Origin: Geothrix sp. | Lineage (GTDB): Bacteria > Acidobacteriota > Holophagae > Holophagales > Holophagaceae | NCBI GenBank assembly: GCA_030824075.1 | Contig: JAVBYJ010000025.1 | Coordinates: 1-56,337, forward strand | Length of the DNA stretch: 56,337 bases | Reading direction: 5' to 3' | Part shown: positions 10,007-17,881 of the stretch, in pieces | Numbering within the stretch: the stretch's first letter is position 1 | How the letters are laid out: every line of letters starts with the position of its first letter | The notes under the pieces: model-generated | The model's database searches: none | What the model was told of the DNA's origin: nothing | Seen by the model: only the letters and a program-made list of their open reading frames with translations | Program-made: the position numbers and the translations under genes

Positions 10007-11143
10007 TCAGGCCAGCCCCAGCCGCTTGAAGGTGCGCTTCTTGCCATCCTCCACTTCCGGCTGGTCGAAGGGATCAAGGTCCAAGGCGAAGCCCAGCAGG
10101 CCCACAATGGCCTGCCAAGCCATCATGAAGGCGCCCAGCTCACGCTCATCGAGGTCTGGCATGGGCCAGCGCAGCACGGGTACGCCCGCCGCCGCCAGAG
10201 CATCCGCTGTGCCTTCGGCCTGGGCGCGCAGGATCTCCCCACCCTGAAGATCGGCAAGGCCTGGGTAGGGCGATCCGGGTGGTGGATCCAGCCGTTCCGG
10301 CGCGGCAGGACCGTCCACCGTCATCAGGATCACCCCCAGGTTGCGAGGACCGGCCATCCAGCGCTGCAGCTGACTGTGCTGATCCACCGGTCCCACGGCA
10401 CGGATGGGTGTATAGCCCTTGCGGGTGCCGTCCTTCGCCACCTTGCCCAGGGATTCCGCGATGAGCTGGACCCACCAGGCAGACAGGTTGTCGAGGCGCA
10501 TGGCGTACGGCATGAGCACCCATTCGGTGACGCCCTGCTCGTGGGCCTCCAGCAGCAGGGCCACGGTGGCGGCGATGCGATCGCGCCAGGGGCCTTGATC
10601 CGCGTCGAGTTGGGTGATCACCTCGCGGCCACCCCGCAGGAAGGCTGAAGCATCGCGGCCCATCCAGGCCAGGGGCAGGGTCCCAATGGGCGTGAAGGCT
10701 GAAAAGCGCCCGCCCACCTCGACCGGGATCGGCAGGATGCGACACCCATTCATCCGGCCCCAGGTGGCGAGTGGATTCGCGTCGTCCTGGGTGATGAGGA
10801 TGGGCGCGGCGAGGTCGCTGAAACCCGGCAGGGCCCGCAGCCGCGAGATCCAGGTCCAGAGCTCCAGGGTCTTGCCGCTCTTCGAGGCGAAGACCAGCTG
10901 GTCGCCGGATTGAAGACCAAAGGCTGGCGCCGGTTCCGGCGAAGCGAGGGGCACCCAGCCCTGGCGTGCCCGATCATCGCCAAAGGCGCGCACCAGGGTT
11001 TCCGAGGGCAGCAGGGATCCGCCGATGCCGCACCAAAGCAGGCGCTTCGCTGAATCAAGGGCGGGCAGGACCGGATCGGCCACGTGCCGCCAACCTCCCA
11101 TGGGATGAGCCTTGACCGCCTGCCAGTGGGTGCGGATATCCAT
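10007..11143 (-). CDS. pgi: Glucose-6-phosphate isomerase (short form)
   Basis: Interconverts glucose-6-phosphate and fructose-6-phosphate, linking glycogen to glycolysis. The 378-residue product is shorter than the roughly 550-residue E. coli enzyme but has the SIS-type core: GIGGSLLPSETLVRAFG, VFASKSGKTLELWTW (phosphate-binding SxSGKT), GGRFSAFTPIGTLPLAWMG and the second PGI signature VDQHSQLQRWMAGP. The start is the ATG at 11141-11143; the frame stays open further upstream but that part is antisense-like and overlaps glgA. The glgA stop and this ATG are one base apart (TGACATG), so translation is very likely coupled. It is the last gene of a glgC-glgA-pgi operon. Confidence 0.93.
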   Translation of the reverse strand: MDIRTHWQAVKAHPMGGWRHVADPVLPALDSAKRLLWCGIGGSLLPSETLVRAFGDDRARQGWVPLASPEPAPAFGLQSGDQLVFASKSGKTLELWTWISRLRALPGFSDLAAPILITQDDANPLATWGRMNGCRILPIPVEVGGRFSAFTPIGTLPLAWMGRDASAFLRGGREVITQLDADQGPWRDRIAATVALLLEAHEQGVTEWVLMPYAMRLDNLSAWWVQLIAESLGKVAKDGTRKGYTPIRAVGPVDQHSQLQRWMAGPRNLGVILMTVDGPAAPERLDPPPGSPYPGLADLQGGEILRAQAEGTADALAAAGVPVLRWPMPDLDERELGAFMMAWQAIVGLLGFALDLDPFDQPEVEDGKKRTFKRLGLA

Positions 11144-11144
11144 G

Positions 11145-12578
11145 TCAGTTGCCCTTTGAAGGTATGGTCGCATAGAGGTCGAGATAGGCCCTGGCCGGGC
11201 CCTCCCAGCCGAAGTCCGCCGCCATGCCGCGCCGCTGCACCTGGCGCCAGGTGGCAGGGTCATGGAACAGGGCCAAGGCGCGGTTGATGGCCTCACCGAG
11301 CGCCCACCCGTTGGCCGCCTCGAACTGGAACCCGGTGGCGGTGCCATCCGCCAACGTCCCGGGCGAAACGCCCACGACCGTATCGGCCAAGCCGCCGGTG
11401 CGCCGCACCAGGGGCAGGGCGCCATAGGCCTGGGCATAGAGTTGGGTGAGGCCGCAGGGTTCCTGTCGCGAGGGAACCAGGACCACATCGGCCGCCGCGA
11501 AAGCCCGGTGAGCCAGGGCCTCGTCGTAGCCGATGAACACGGCCACGCGACCGGGATGGCGCTGGGCCGCCTGGCGGAAGGCCCCCTCGGCGTGGACATC
11601 CCCCGTCCCGAGCACCGCCAACTGAGCGCCCAGGGCCACCAGATGATCCACGTTGTCCAGCACCAGGTCGAGGCCCTTGAGCGGGTCCAGGCGGCTCACC
11701 GCCGAGAAGAGGGGTGCGCCCGGATCCTCCTGGAGCCCCATTCGTTTTTGAAAGTCGAGACGGTTCGGCGCGCGTCGAGCCGGATGCCTCAGGTCGTAGC
11801 GGCTGACCAGGTTCGGATCCTTCGCCGGGTTCCACACCTCGCGGTCCACCCCATTGAGGATCCCCCACAGGTCCTGGTGCCGGTGCGCCAGCAGGCCCTC
11901 CAATCCGTGTCCGCCCGCCTGCTGGATTTCTCGGGCATAGGTGGGGCTCACGGTGCTGATGCGGTCGGCGAGTTTCAAACCGGCCTTGAGAAAGCCGATG
12001 TCGCCATGAAATTCCACCCCCTCGGGCGTGAGGGTGTGGCGCGGAAGGCCCAGGTCACTCAACAGCGAGGCCGGGAATCGCCCCTGGAAGGCGATGTTGT
12101 GGATGGTCATCACCGTGGCGGGTCGCGGGCCCTCGCCGAAGGCCACATAAGCCGGCACGAGGCCTGCGGGCCAGTCGTGGCCGTGCAGCACCTCGGGCCG
12201 CCACCCGCCGCCATCCCCCACCCGGCCCAGGTGCGCCCCAGCCCAGGCCAGGGCCGCGAACCGCCGGGCGAGGTCGTCCGGGTGGTCATAGGGACCGCCC
12301 GGACGGTCGAAGAAGGCCGGCTGATCGAGCAGGTACAAAGGCAGGCCCGGGGCTTCAGCCCGGAGGATCCGCGCCGGACCGCCTCCCATGAGATCCGCGA
12401 AGGTGGCGGCCACCCCTTGAATCTCGACCGCCGCGCGAAGGGCCGGATAGGCCGGGACCAACATCCGGACATCGGCACCCAGGGCACGAATCGCCCGGGG
12501 CAGAGCGGCCATCACATCACCCAGCCCTCCGGTTTTAACATAGGGGAACAGCTCGGAAGCCACGAATAGAATTTTCAA
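11145..12578 (-). CDS. glgA: Glycogen synthase (ADP-glucose), GT5
   Basis: Extends glycogen from ADP-glucose. The 477-residue product begins MKILFVASELFPYVKTGGLG, which contains the KTGGLGDV nucleotide-sugar loop of bacterial GlgA. The C-terminal GT-B half has the conserved VSRLDPLKGLDLVLD, VLVPSRQEPCGLTQLYAQAYG and VRRTGGLADTV. The N-terminal half has VLHGHDWPAGLVPAYV and TIHNIAFQGRFP. The length is normal. It starts 3 bp after the glgC stop and is coupled to pgi downstream. Substrate supply by the adjacent glgC is the obvious link. Confidence 0.97.
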   Translation of the reverse strand: MKILFVASELFPYVKTGGLGDVMAALPRAIRALGADVRMLVPAYPALRAAVEIQGVAATFADLMGGGPARILRAEAPGLPLYLLDQPAFFDRPGGPYDHPDDLARRFAALAWAGAHLGRVGDGGGWRPEVLHGHDWPAGLVPAYVAFGEGPRPATVMTIHNIAFQGRFPASLLSDLGLPRHTLTPEGVEFHGDIGFLKAGLKLADRISTVSPTYAREIQQAGGHGLEGLLAHRHQDLWGILNGVDREVWNPAKDPNLVSRYDLRHPARRAPNRLDFQKRMGLQEDPGAPLFSAVSRLDPLKGLDLVLDNVDHLVALGAQLAVLGTGDVHAEGAFRQAAQRHPGRVAVFIGYDEALAHRAFAAADVVLVPSRQEPCGLTQLYAQAYGALPLVRRTGGLADTVVGVSPGTLADGTATGFQFEAANGWALGEAINRALALFHDPATWRQVQRRGMAADFGWEGPARAYLDLYATIPSKGN

Positions 12579-12581
12579 GCC

Positions 12582-13847
12582 CTATGGCTCCAGGAGGTTC
12601 AGCGCGCGCTGGGAAATCAGCGTGACACCTCCCGCGGTACGGAAGAAGCGCCGAGCGTCCTCCTCGGGGTCCTCGCCCACCACGAAGCCGTCCGGGATGC
12701 GGCAGTCCCGCGCCACGATGGCCTTGCGCAGGCGCACATGCCGCCCAATGTCGCAGCCCGGCAGGACCACGGTTTCGTCGAGGCGCGCATGGGAATGGAC
12801 GGAGACCCGGCTGGAGAGCAGGGAGTTGTGGACATGGGCGCCTGAGATCACACAGGCGCCCGATACCAGACTGGAAAGGGCCACCCCGTTGCGCATTTCA
12901 CCGGCGTGGACAAATTTGGCCGGCGGCAGCTGCTCCTGGTGGGTGGTGATGGGCCAGGCCTCATCGTAGAGGTTCAGGGCAGGCAGCACACGGGTGAGAT
13001 CCATGTTGGCTTCCCAGTAGGAATCCACGCTGCCCACGTCCCGCCAGTAGGGCTCCGGGTGGCCCGCATTCGGAATGCAGCTGGCCTCGAAACGGTGGGC
13101 GAAGACCTTCGCTTCATTCACCAGCTTGGGGATGATGTCCTTGCCGAAGTCGTGGCCGGAGTTGGGATCTTCCGCATCCCGGATGAGCGCCTTGTAGAGG
13201 AATTCCGCGTTGAACAGGTAGATGCCCATGGAGGCGAAGGCACAGTCCGGCTTGCCCGGAATCGGCGGGGGATCCTCCGGCTTCTCAACGAAGGACACGA
13301 TGCGATCCTCGGTGTCCACATGGGCGATGCCGAATCCCCTCGCCGCATCCCGAGGCACCTCGAGGCAGGCGATGGTCATATCCGCCTGATGGTCGAGGTG
13401 GTCCTGCAGGAACACCTTGTAGTCCATGCGGTAGATGTGATCCCCCGCGAGAATCAGCACAGTCTTCGGATTGGCCGCCTGGATGTTGCTGAGGTTCTGG
13501 TAGACGGCATCCGCCGTGCCGCTGTACCACGCGTTCTTGTCGAAGCTCTGCTGGGCCGGGAGGACGTGGACGTACTCGTTCAGCTTTCCGGCGAGGAAGG
13601 TCCACCCGAACTGGAGGTGCTCAAGGAGGCGGTGGGAATTGTACTGAGTGAGGACCATGATCCGGCGGAAGCCTGAATTCACGCAGTTCGACAGCGTGAA
13701 GTCGATGATGCGGTATTTGCCGCCGAAATCGAGCCCCGGCTTGGAGTAGTGGTCCGTGAGGTCCATCAGGCGCTTGCCCCGCCCCCCTGCCATCACCAAC
13801 GCGATGGTGTGACGCGGAGAGAGTCGCGATTCCGAGATCGTCAGCAT
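12582..13847 (-). CDS. glgC: Glucose-1-phosphate adenylyltransferase (ADP-glucose pyrophosphorylase)
   Basis: Makes ADP-glucose from ATP and glucose-1-phosphate, the committed step of glycogen synthesis. It has 421 residues, normal for GlgC. The N-terminal nucleotidyltransferase shows GGRGKRLMDLTDHYSKPGLD, YRIIDFTLSNCVNSGFRRI, AGDHIYRMDY and PYWRDVGSVDSYWEAN. The C-terminal part is a left-handed beta helix (GACVISGAHVHNSLLSSRVS). The ATG at 13845-13847 is preceded on the minus strand by the purine-rich GGGAGT. It is the first gene of the leftward glgC-glgA-pgi operon. Allosteric control by sugar phosphates is usual for the family but cannot be read here. Confidence 0.97.
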   Translation of the reverse strand: MLTISESRLSPRHTIALVMAGGRGKRLMDLTDHYSKPGLDFGGKYRIIDFTLSNCVNSGFRRIMVLTQYNSHRLLEHLQFGWTFLAGKLNEYVHVLPAQQSFDKNAWYSGTADAVYQNLSNIQAANPKTVLILAGDHIYRMDYKVFLQDHLDHQADMTIACLEVPRDAARGFGIAHVDTEDRIVSFVEKPEDPPPIPGKPDCAFASMGIYLFNAEFLYKALIRDAEDPNSGHDFGKDIIPKLVNEAKVFAHRFEASCIPNAGHPEPYWRDVGSVDSYWEANMDLTRVLPALNLYDEAWPITTHQEQLPPAKFVHAGEMRNGVALSSLVSGACVISGAHVHNSLLSSRVSVHSHARLDETVVLPGCDIGRHVRLRKAIVARDCRIPDGFVVGEDPEEDARRFFRTAGGVTLISQRALNLLEP

Positions 13848-13901
13848 GGGAGTCCTCGGGAGGGGGTGAGTGCATGATAGCCACGCCCAAGGTGGATCTC
13901 C

Positions 13902-14582
13902 TTAGCGATCTGACCAGCTCCCGACCCGCCCTTCCATCCGAAGCGCCTCGGCCAGTTCCGACAGGAACAGGGCCCGGGGGACGCACTGGAACCCGTAGCC
14001 CAGCAACCCCTCGTGGGGCAGTTGCCCGTCCAGCATCAGGAAGCCTTCTTCGGCCAGCCGGACATCCAGGGCGGCCAAGGCGGCACGGCTCGCCTCGGGT
14101 TCCAGACTGAACATGCTCTCGCCGAAGAAGGCCCCGCCCAGCGACACGCCGTAGAGGCCGCCGCGCAGCGCGCCATTCCGCCAGGCCTCCACGCTGTGGG
14201 CATGACCCGCGCGGTGCAATGCGACATAGGCCTCGCCCATCTCCGGGGTGATCCAGGTGCCATCCTGGCCAGGGCGCGGCACCTCGGAGCAGTGGCCGAT
14301 AACCTGCTCGAAGACCGTGTCGAAGCGGATCTCGAAGGGCTGGTTCCGCAGGCTTCGGCGGGTCCGAGCCGACAGGTGCAGGTGCCCAGGATGCAGCAAA
14401 GCCCGCTCGGGCGGCGACCACCAGAGCAGCGGATCGTCTTCGCCGAACCAGGGGAAGATGCCGCTGCGGTAGGCCAGCAGCAGCCGGGGCACGCTGAGGT
14501 CGCCGCCGATGGCCAGGAGGCCGTCCTCCGCCAGCGCTGGATCCGGAAAGGCCAGCTGGTCCGTCAGCCGAAAGACAGGCAC
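13902..14582 (-). CDS. aat: Leucyl/phenylalanyl-tRNA--protein transferase
   Basis: Adds Leu or Phe from aminoacyl-tRNA to N-terminal Arg/Lys, creating N-degrons for ClpS-ClpAP. The 226-residue sequence has the family core: DGLLAIGGDLSVPRLLLAYR, GIFPWFGEDDPLLWWSPPER, the Trp/His-rich VYGVSLGGAFFGESMFS-like segment in its middle, and ALAALDVRLAEEGFLMLDGQ near the end. The start codon overlaps the end of clpA by 19 bp, and clpA in turn overlaps clpS, so the writer and readers of the bacterial N-degron pathway are in one operon. Function is secure. Confidence 0.95.
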   Translation of the reverse strand: MPVFRLTDQLAFPDPALAEDGLLAIGGDLSVPRLLLAYRSGIFPWFGEDDPLLWWSPPERALLHPGHLHLSARTRRSLRNQPFEIRFDTVFEQVIGHCSEVPRPGQDGTWITPEMGEAYVALHRAGHAHSVEAWRNGALRGGLYGVSLGGAFFGESMFSLEPEASRAALAALDVRLAEEGFLMLDGQLPHEGLLGYGFQCVPRALFLSELAEALRMEGRVGSWSDR

Positions 14583-16810
14583 AGCCGACCGTCCTTGAGA
14601 TCCACCTTGGCCTTGCCCCCCTTGGCCAGCGGCCCGAAGAGCAGGGCCTCCGCCAGGGGGCGGCGCAGTTCACGCTCGATGAGCCGCGCCATGGGCCGGG
14701 CGCCGAAGGCTGGATCATAGCCCTTCTCAGCCAGCCAAGCCCGGGCCTTGGGCGTGCAGGTGAGGGTGACGGCCTGTTCGGCCAGCTGGGTTTCCAGCTC
14801 GCGCAGGTGTTTGTCCGCGACACGCTCCATCTCGGCACGGCCCAGAGGTGCGAACTGGAGGATGCCGTCGAGGCGGTTGCGGAACTCGGGGCTGAAGGCC
14901 TTCTCAATGGTCCCGGTGGCCGAGCGCCGGGCTCCCGCTTCGGCGAAACCCACCTGCCGGGCCGATAGTTCGCGGGCGCCGACATTGGTCGTCATCACGA
15001 TCACCGTATGGCGGAAATCCGCGCTGCGGCCGTGGCTGTCCGTGAGTGTGGCGTGATCCATCACCTGCAGCAGCACGCCGAATAGGTCCGGGTGGGCCTT
15101 CTCCAGCTCATCGAGCAACAGCACGGCATGGGGCTGCTTGCGCACCGCATCCGTCAACAGGCCGCCCTCCTCGTAGCCCACATAGCCGGGCGGGGCGCCG
15201 ATGAGCCGGGCCACGGCATGCTTCTCCTGGTATTCACTCATATCGAAACGAAGGAAGGCGATGCCCAGGGCCTTGGCCAGCTGTTTCGACAGCTCCGTCT
15301 TGCCTACGCCCGTGGGTCCGGCGAAGAGGAAGCAGCCCATGGGCTTCAGGGGATCCCGCAGCCCCGACCGCGCCAGCTTGATGGCACTCGACACAGCCTC
15401 GCAGGCCGCATCCTGGCCGAAGATCTGTGCTCGCAGGGCCGTTTCGAGGCTCGCCAGCGCCTCCCGGTCATCGGCCGTGACAGAGGCCATCGGCACCCGC
15501 GCCATGCGCGCCACCACGGCTTCGATTTCCACCGGACCGATCCGCTTCGCCCGGGCCTTCTTCGGCAGCAGCTTCTGCGCGGCGCCGGCCTCGTCCACCA
15601 CGTCCAGGGCGCTGTCCGGCAGCTTGCGTTCCGGAAGATGCTTCGCGGCCAGGCGCACAGCGGCCTCCAGGGCCGCGGCCGAATACAGCACGCCATGGTG
15701 GGACTCATAGGCCGCCTTCAGCCCCTGCAGCACGCCCAGGGCCTCGGCCGGAGAAGGTTCGTTCACCTCCACCACCTGGAAGCGCCGGGAGAGGGCCCGG
15801 TCCCGGTCCAGCGAACCCTTCAGGTCCTGGAAGGTGGTGGCGCCGATGCAGCGGAGCTCGCCGGAGGCCAGGGCGGGTTTCAGCAGGTTCGCCGCATCCA
15901 TGGCCCCGCCACTGGTGGCCCCGGCCCCGACCAGGGTATGCATCTCGTCCACGAAAAGGATGGCCCCGGATTCGTCGCCGAGCGCCTTCAGCACAGCCTT
16001 CAAGCGCTCCTCGAAATCGCCCCGGTAGCGGCTCCCCGCCAACAAGGCGCCCAGGTCCAAAGCGTAGATCCGCGCAGCCTTGAGAGGATCCGGCACCGCG
16101 CCCTCATGGATGCGCCGGGCCAGGCCCTCCACGATGGCGGTCTTGCCCACGCCGGGCTCGCCCACCAGCAGCGGGTTGTTCTTGCGGCGACGGCAGAGCA
16201 CCTGGGCCATGCGCGTGATCTCCGCCTCGCGGCCCACCAGGGGATCCAGCCGTCCCGCCGCGGCCCGGGCCACGAGGTCCGTGGCGTAGGCTTCCAGGGG
16301 ATTCACAGCCACCGGGAGTTCGTCCTCTTCCTCGGGCTCCACCTGCTTCTTGGAGGGCGCCTTCGGGACGGCGGCGCCGTGGCTCAGCACTTTCAGCAGG
16401 GCCAGCCGCTTGACACCATGTTTCTCCAGCAGGTGTCTTGCCGGGCTCGAAGCCTCCTCCAGGAAGGCTGGCAAGAGTTCTCCGCCCAGGACCTCCTTGC
16501 GCCCCGAGCTGAACGCATGGACCAGGGCCCGCTCCACCACCCGCACGAACCCCAGGGTGCTGTGAGGCTGGAAGGCCTCGCCCTCGGGAACGGCCTCAAA
16601 AGCCTTCCCCAACGTGGCTTCCAGATCCTCGCGCAACGCGTCCAGTTTCACGCCACAGCCCTTTAGGGCCCGGGCGGCATGGACATCGTCCAGCAGGGCC
16701 AGCAGCAGGTGCTCCAGGGCCACATCCTCATGGCGGCGGGCCTTGGCCAGTTCGAAGGCGCGCTGGAAGCCCTTGTTCAGCTCCGGACTGAGCTGGGGTG
16801 AATCAGACAT
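14564..16810 (-). CDS. clpA: ATP-dependent Clp protease ATP-binding subunit ClpA
   Basis: AAA+ unfoldase that feeds substrates to ClpP. With the ATG at 16808-16810 ([16 protein letters not shown]) it has 748 residues, like E. coli ClpA. An upstream extension of 28 codons is possible but runs through clpS and reads poorly. Domains in order: Clp N-terminal repeats (about 1-150), D1 with Walker A GEPGVGKT (about 217-224) and a [11 protein letters not shown]alker B, D2 with GPTGVGKTE (about 497) and [10 protein letters not shown], then the C-terminal ClpB_D2-small region ([18 protein letters not shown]). An 8-bp overlap with clpS and a 19-bp overlap with aat show tight coupling. clpP is not in this window. 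Confidence 0.96.
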   Translation of the reverse strand: MSDSPQLSPELNKGFQRAFELAKARRHEDVALEHLLLALLDDVHAARALKGCGVKLDALREDLEATLGKAFEAVPEGEAFQPHSTLGFVRVVERALVHAFSSGRKEVLGGELLPAFLEEASSPARHLLEKHGVKRLALLKVLSHGAAVPKAPSKKQVEPEEEDELPVAVNPLEAYATDLVARAAAGRLDPLVGREAEITRMAQVLCRRRKNNPLLVGEPGVGKTAIVEGLARRIHEGAVPDPLKAARIYALDLGALLAGSRYRGDFEERLKAVLKALGDESGAILFVDEMHTLVGAGATSGGAMDAANLLKPALASGELRCIGATTFQDLKGSLDRDRALSRRFQVVEVNEPSPAEALGVLQGLKAAYESHHGVLYSAAALEAAVRLAAKHLPERKLPDSALDVVDEAGAAQKLLPKKARAKRIGPVEIEAVVARMARVPMASVTADDREALASLETALRAQIFGQDAACEAVSSAIKLARSGLRDPLKPMGCFLFAGPTGVGKTELSKQLAKALGIAFLRFDMSEYQEKHAVARLIGAPPGYVGYEEGGLLTDAVRKQPHAVLLLDELEKAHPDLFGVLLQVMDHATLTDSHGRSADFRHTVIVMTTNVGARELSARQVGFAEAGARRSATGTIEKAFSPEFRNRLDGILQFAPLGRAEMERVADKHLRELETQLAEQAVTLTCTPKARAWLAEKGYDPAFGARPMARLIERELRRPLAEALLFGPLAKGGKAKVDLKDGRLCLSFG

Positions 16811-17120
16811 CCTCGGCCTCCACGGTGAGCAGCAGGGGAAAGCCTTCCCGCTCCGCCAACTGGCGTCCTCGCTCGGCGCGGGTCTCCGCCACATCCCGCG
16901 TGTAGGTGCCCGCCACCCCCACGCCCGCCTTGTGCACCGCCAGCATGATGACCGTAGCCTCGGGCTCCGCCTTGCGAAAGACCGTCTTCAGGAGCCACAC
17001 CACGAACTCCTGGGTGGTGTAGTCATCGTTGTGCAGCAGCACCCTCCACATCCCCGGCTCGCGCACTTTCGCGCGTTTGCGGGTGAGGACCTGGCCGTCC
17101 TCCTTCACCTGCCTGGCCAT
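16803..17120 (-). CDS. clpS: ATP-dependent Clp protease adaptor ClpS
   Basis: Binds N-degron residues and delivers substrates to ClpA. The ATG at 17118-17120 gives 105 residues, the usual family length; a start at 17210 would add 30 residues that no ClpS needs. Signatures are VLLHNDDYTTQEFVVWLL (NDDYT motif with the N-degron pocket residues) and GVAGTYTRDVAETRAE. The region immediately before the ATG is the arm of a 21-bp inverted repeat (17123-17143), so the usual promoter/ribosome region is occupied by repeat DNA, and no strong Shine-Dalgarno is visible. It overlaps clpA by 8 bp. Confidence 0.93.
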   Translation of the reverse strand: MARQVKEDGQVLTRKRAKVREPGMWRVLLHNDDYTTQEFVVWLLKTVFRKAEPEATVIMLAVHKAGVGVAGTYTRDVAETRAERGRQLAEREGFPLLLTVEAEDV

Positions 17121-17122
17121 AT

Positions 17123-17395
17123 CAGGGTCTGCTTTCAAAATGGATGCGAGCCGCGACGGGCCCAGCCGCATGATCCAGGAAGGCGGTGGCCGCAGGGCGA
17201 TGCGGGACATCGTTTAAGGTCACCAGCGCACCTGGGCGCGCGGCTGGACCTGTCCCGGAGGGCAAGGGGCAGCGCCCGGCGCGATATTGCGTCAAGCTCC
17301 TCGTCAATAGTGCCGCTATTGCCATCGTCGCCTTCCTTGTCTCCCTTGGGCGGTGCCCCTTGCGCGGCCACACCCCATTTTGAAAGCAGACCCTG
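17123..17395. repeat. Intergenic unit bounded by a 21-bp perfect inverted repeat
   Basis: Positions 17123-17143 (core GGTCTGCTTTCAAAATGG) and 17375-17395 are perfect reverse complements, with 231 bp between them. The unit fills the gap between clpS and the PqqD-like gene. Inside is a small hairpin, AATAG-TGCCG-CTATT (about 17307-17321). No target-site duplication and no transposase were found. It could be a MITE-like element, a rearranged promoter duplication, or a paired regulatory site. Otherwise this 302-bp gap shows no gene. Confidence 0.6.
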
Positions 17396-17422
17396 GTGCC
17401 TCCGGGGCATCAGGATAGCGGG

Positions 17423-17773
17423 TCAGGTCGGCGGCGTACCCACCATCAATGCGGCGAATCCGCCCCGCGCCAGCTCCCGGATGAACAGGGCCGTCCGCAG
17501 GGTGGTGTCCTGTTCCTCCGGAAAGCGCTCCGCTACCACCGCCGCCACCTGGGCCACCGTCCGCGTTCCGTCGCAGGCTTGCCACACAGCCGTCCCCCGG
17601 GCATCCAGCTTCACCCGGTAGGCGGGCTTCTTCATCATCCGCAACAGCCAGACCCAGCGGGGGGACAGGATCTTGGGCCGGATGAGGATGATGGCACCCC
17701 CATCACCCAGCTCAAAAGCGAGGGCGTGGACGGGCACTGCGGCAAGGAAGGCTTCATCAGGAAAGGTCGTCAT
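17423..17773 (-). CDS. PqqD-like (peptide chaperone family) small protein, orphan
   Basis: A 116-residue protein whose C-terminal 60 residues fit the PqqD/RiPP recognition-element fold: a short strand motif LDARGTAVWQACDGTRTVAQ followed by helices VVAERFPEE and FIRELARGGFAAL. The N-terminal part (PVHALAFELGDGGAIILIRP) matches nothing I know. The start at 17773 is preferred because an upstream alternative (17806) lies inside a hairpin repeat. PqqD family members usually bind precursor peptides for radical-SAM or other RiPP enzymes, but no such enzyme or precursor is near. Function therefore remains open; a divergent PqqD-like fold used for another purpose is equally likely. Confidence 0.65.
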   Translation of the reverse strand: MTTFPDEAFLAAVPVHALAFELGDGGAIILIRPKILSPRWVWLLRMMKKPAYRVKLDARGTAVWQACDGTRTVAQVAAVVAERFPEEQDTTLRTALFIRELARGGFAALMVGTPPT

Positions 17774-17801
17774 GGCTGGGCATTCCAAGCGGAGGGATAA
17801 A

Positions 17802-17871
17802 GCCAAGGCCCGGCTTGGCCGGGCCTTGGCGTGGGGGCCCGGGGGTGTGCGCGCAGCGCGGAACCCCCGGA
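17802..17871 (-). repeat. Double-hairpin intergenic repeat, copy 1 (also likely OPT terminator)
   Basis: Read on the minus strand, a first hairpin TCCGGGGGT...ACCCCCGG (17863-17871 with 17839-17846) is followed by GCCCCCAC and then a second hairpin. The second hairpin has a 13-bp perfect stem (17802-17814 with 17818-17830) and loop CAA, then TTTAT. The order and the CAA loop match copies at 36235, 37598 and 37681. It lies just after the stop of the OPT gene, and the final hairpin plus short T tract could end its transcript. Confidence 0.65.
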
Positions 17872-17881
17872 GGACATCGGC

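Noticed and set aside
11144..11599. N-terminal extension of Pgi
   Set aside because: It is Ser/Pro/Arg-rich antisense-like sequence fully inside glgA; the ATG one base after the glgA stop is the natural start.
17121..17210. N-terminal extension of ClpS by 30 residues
   Set aside because: The added residues lie in an inverted-repeat arm and ClpS homologues start near residue 31 of the longer form.
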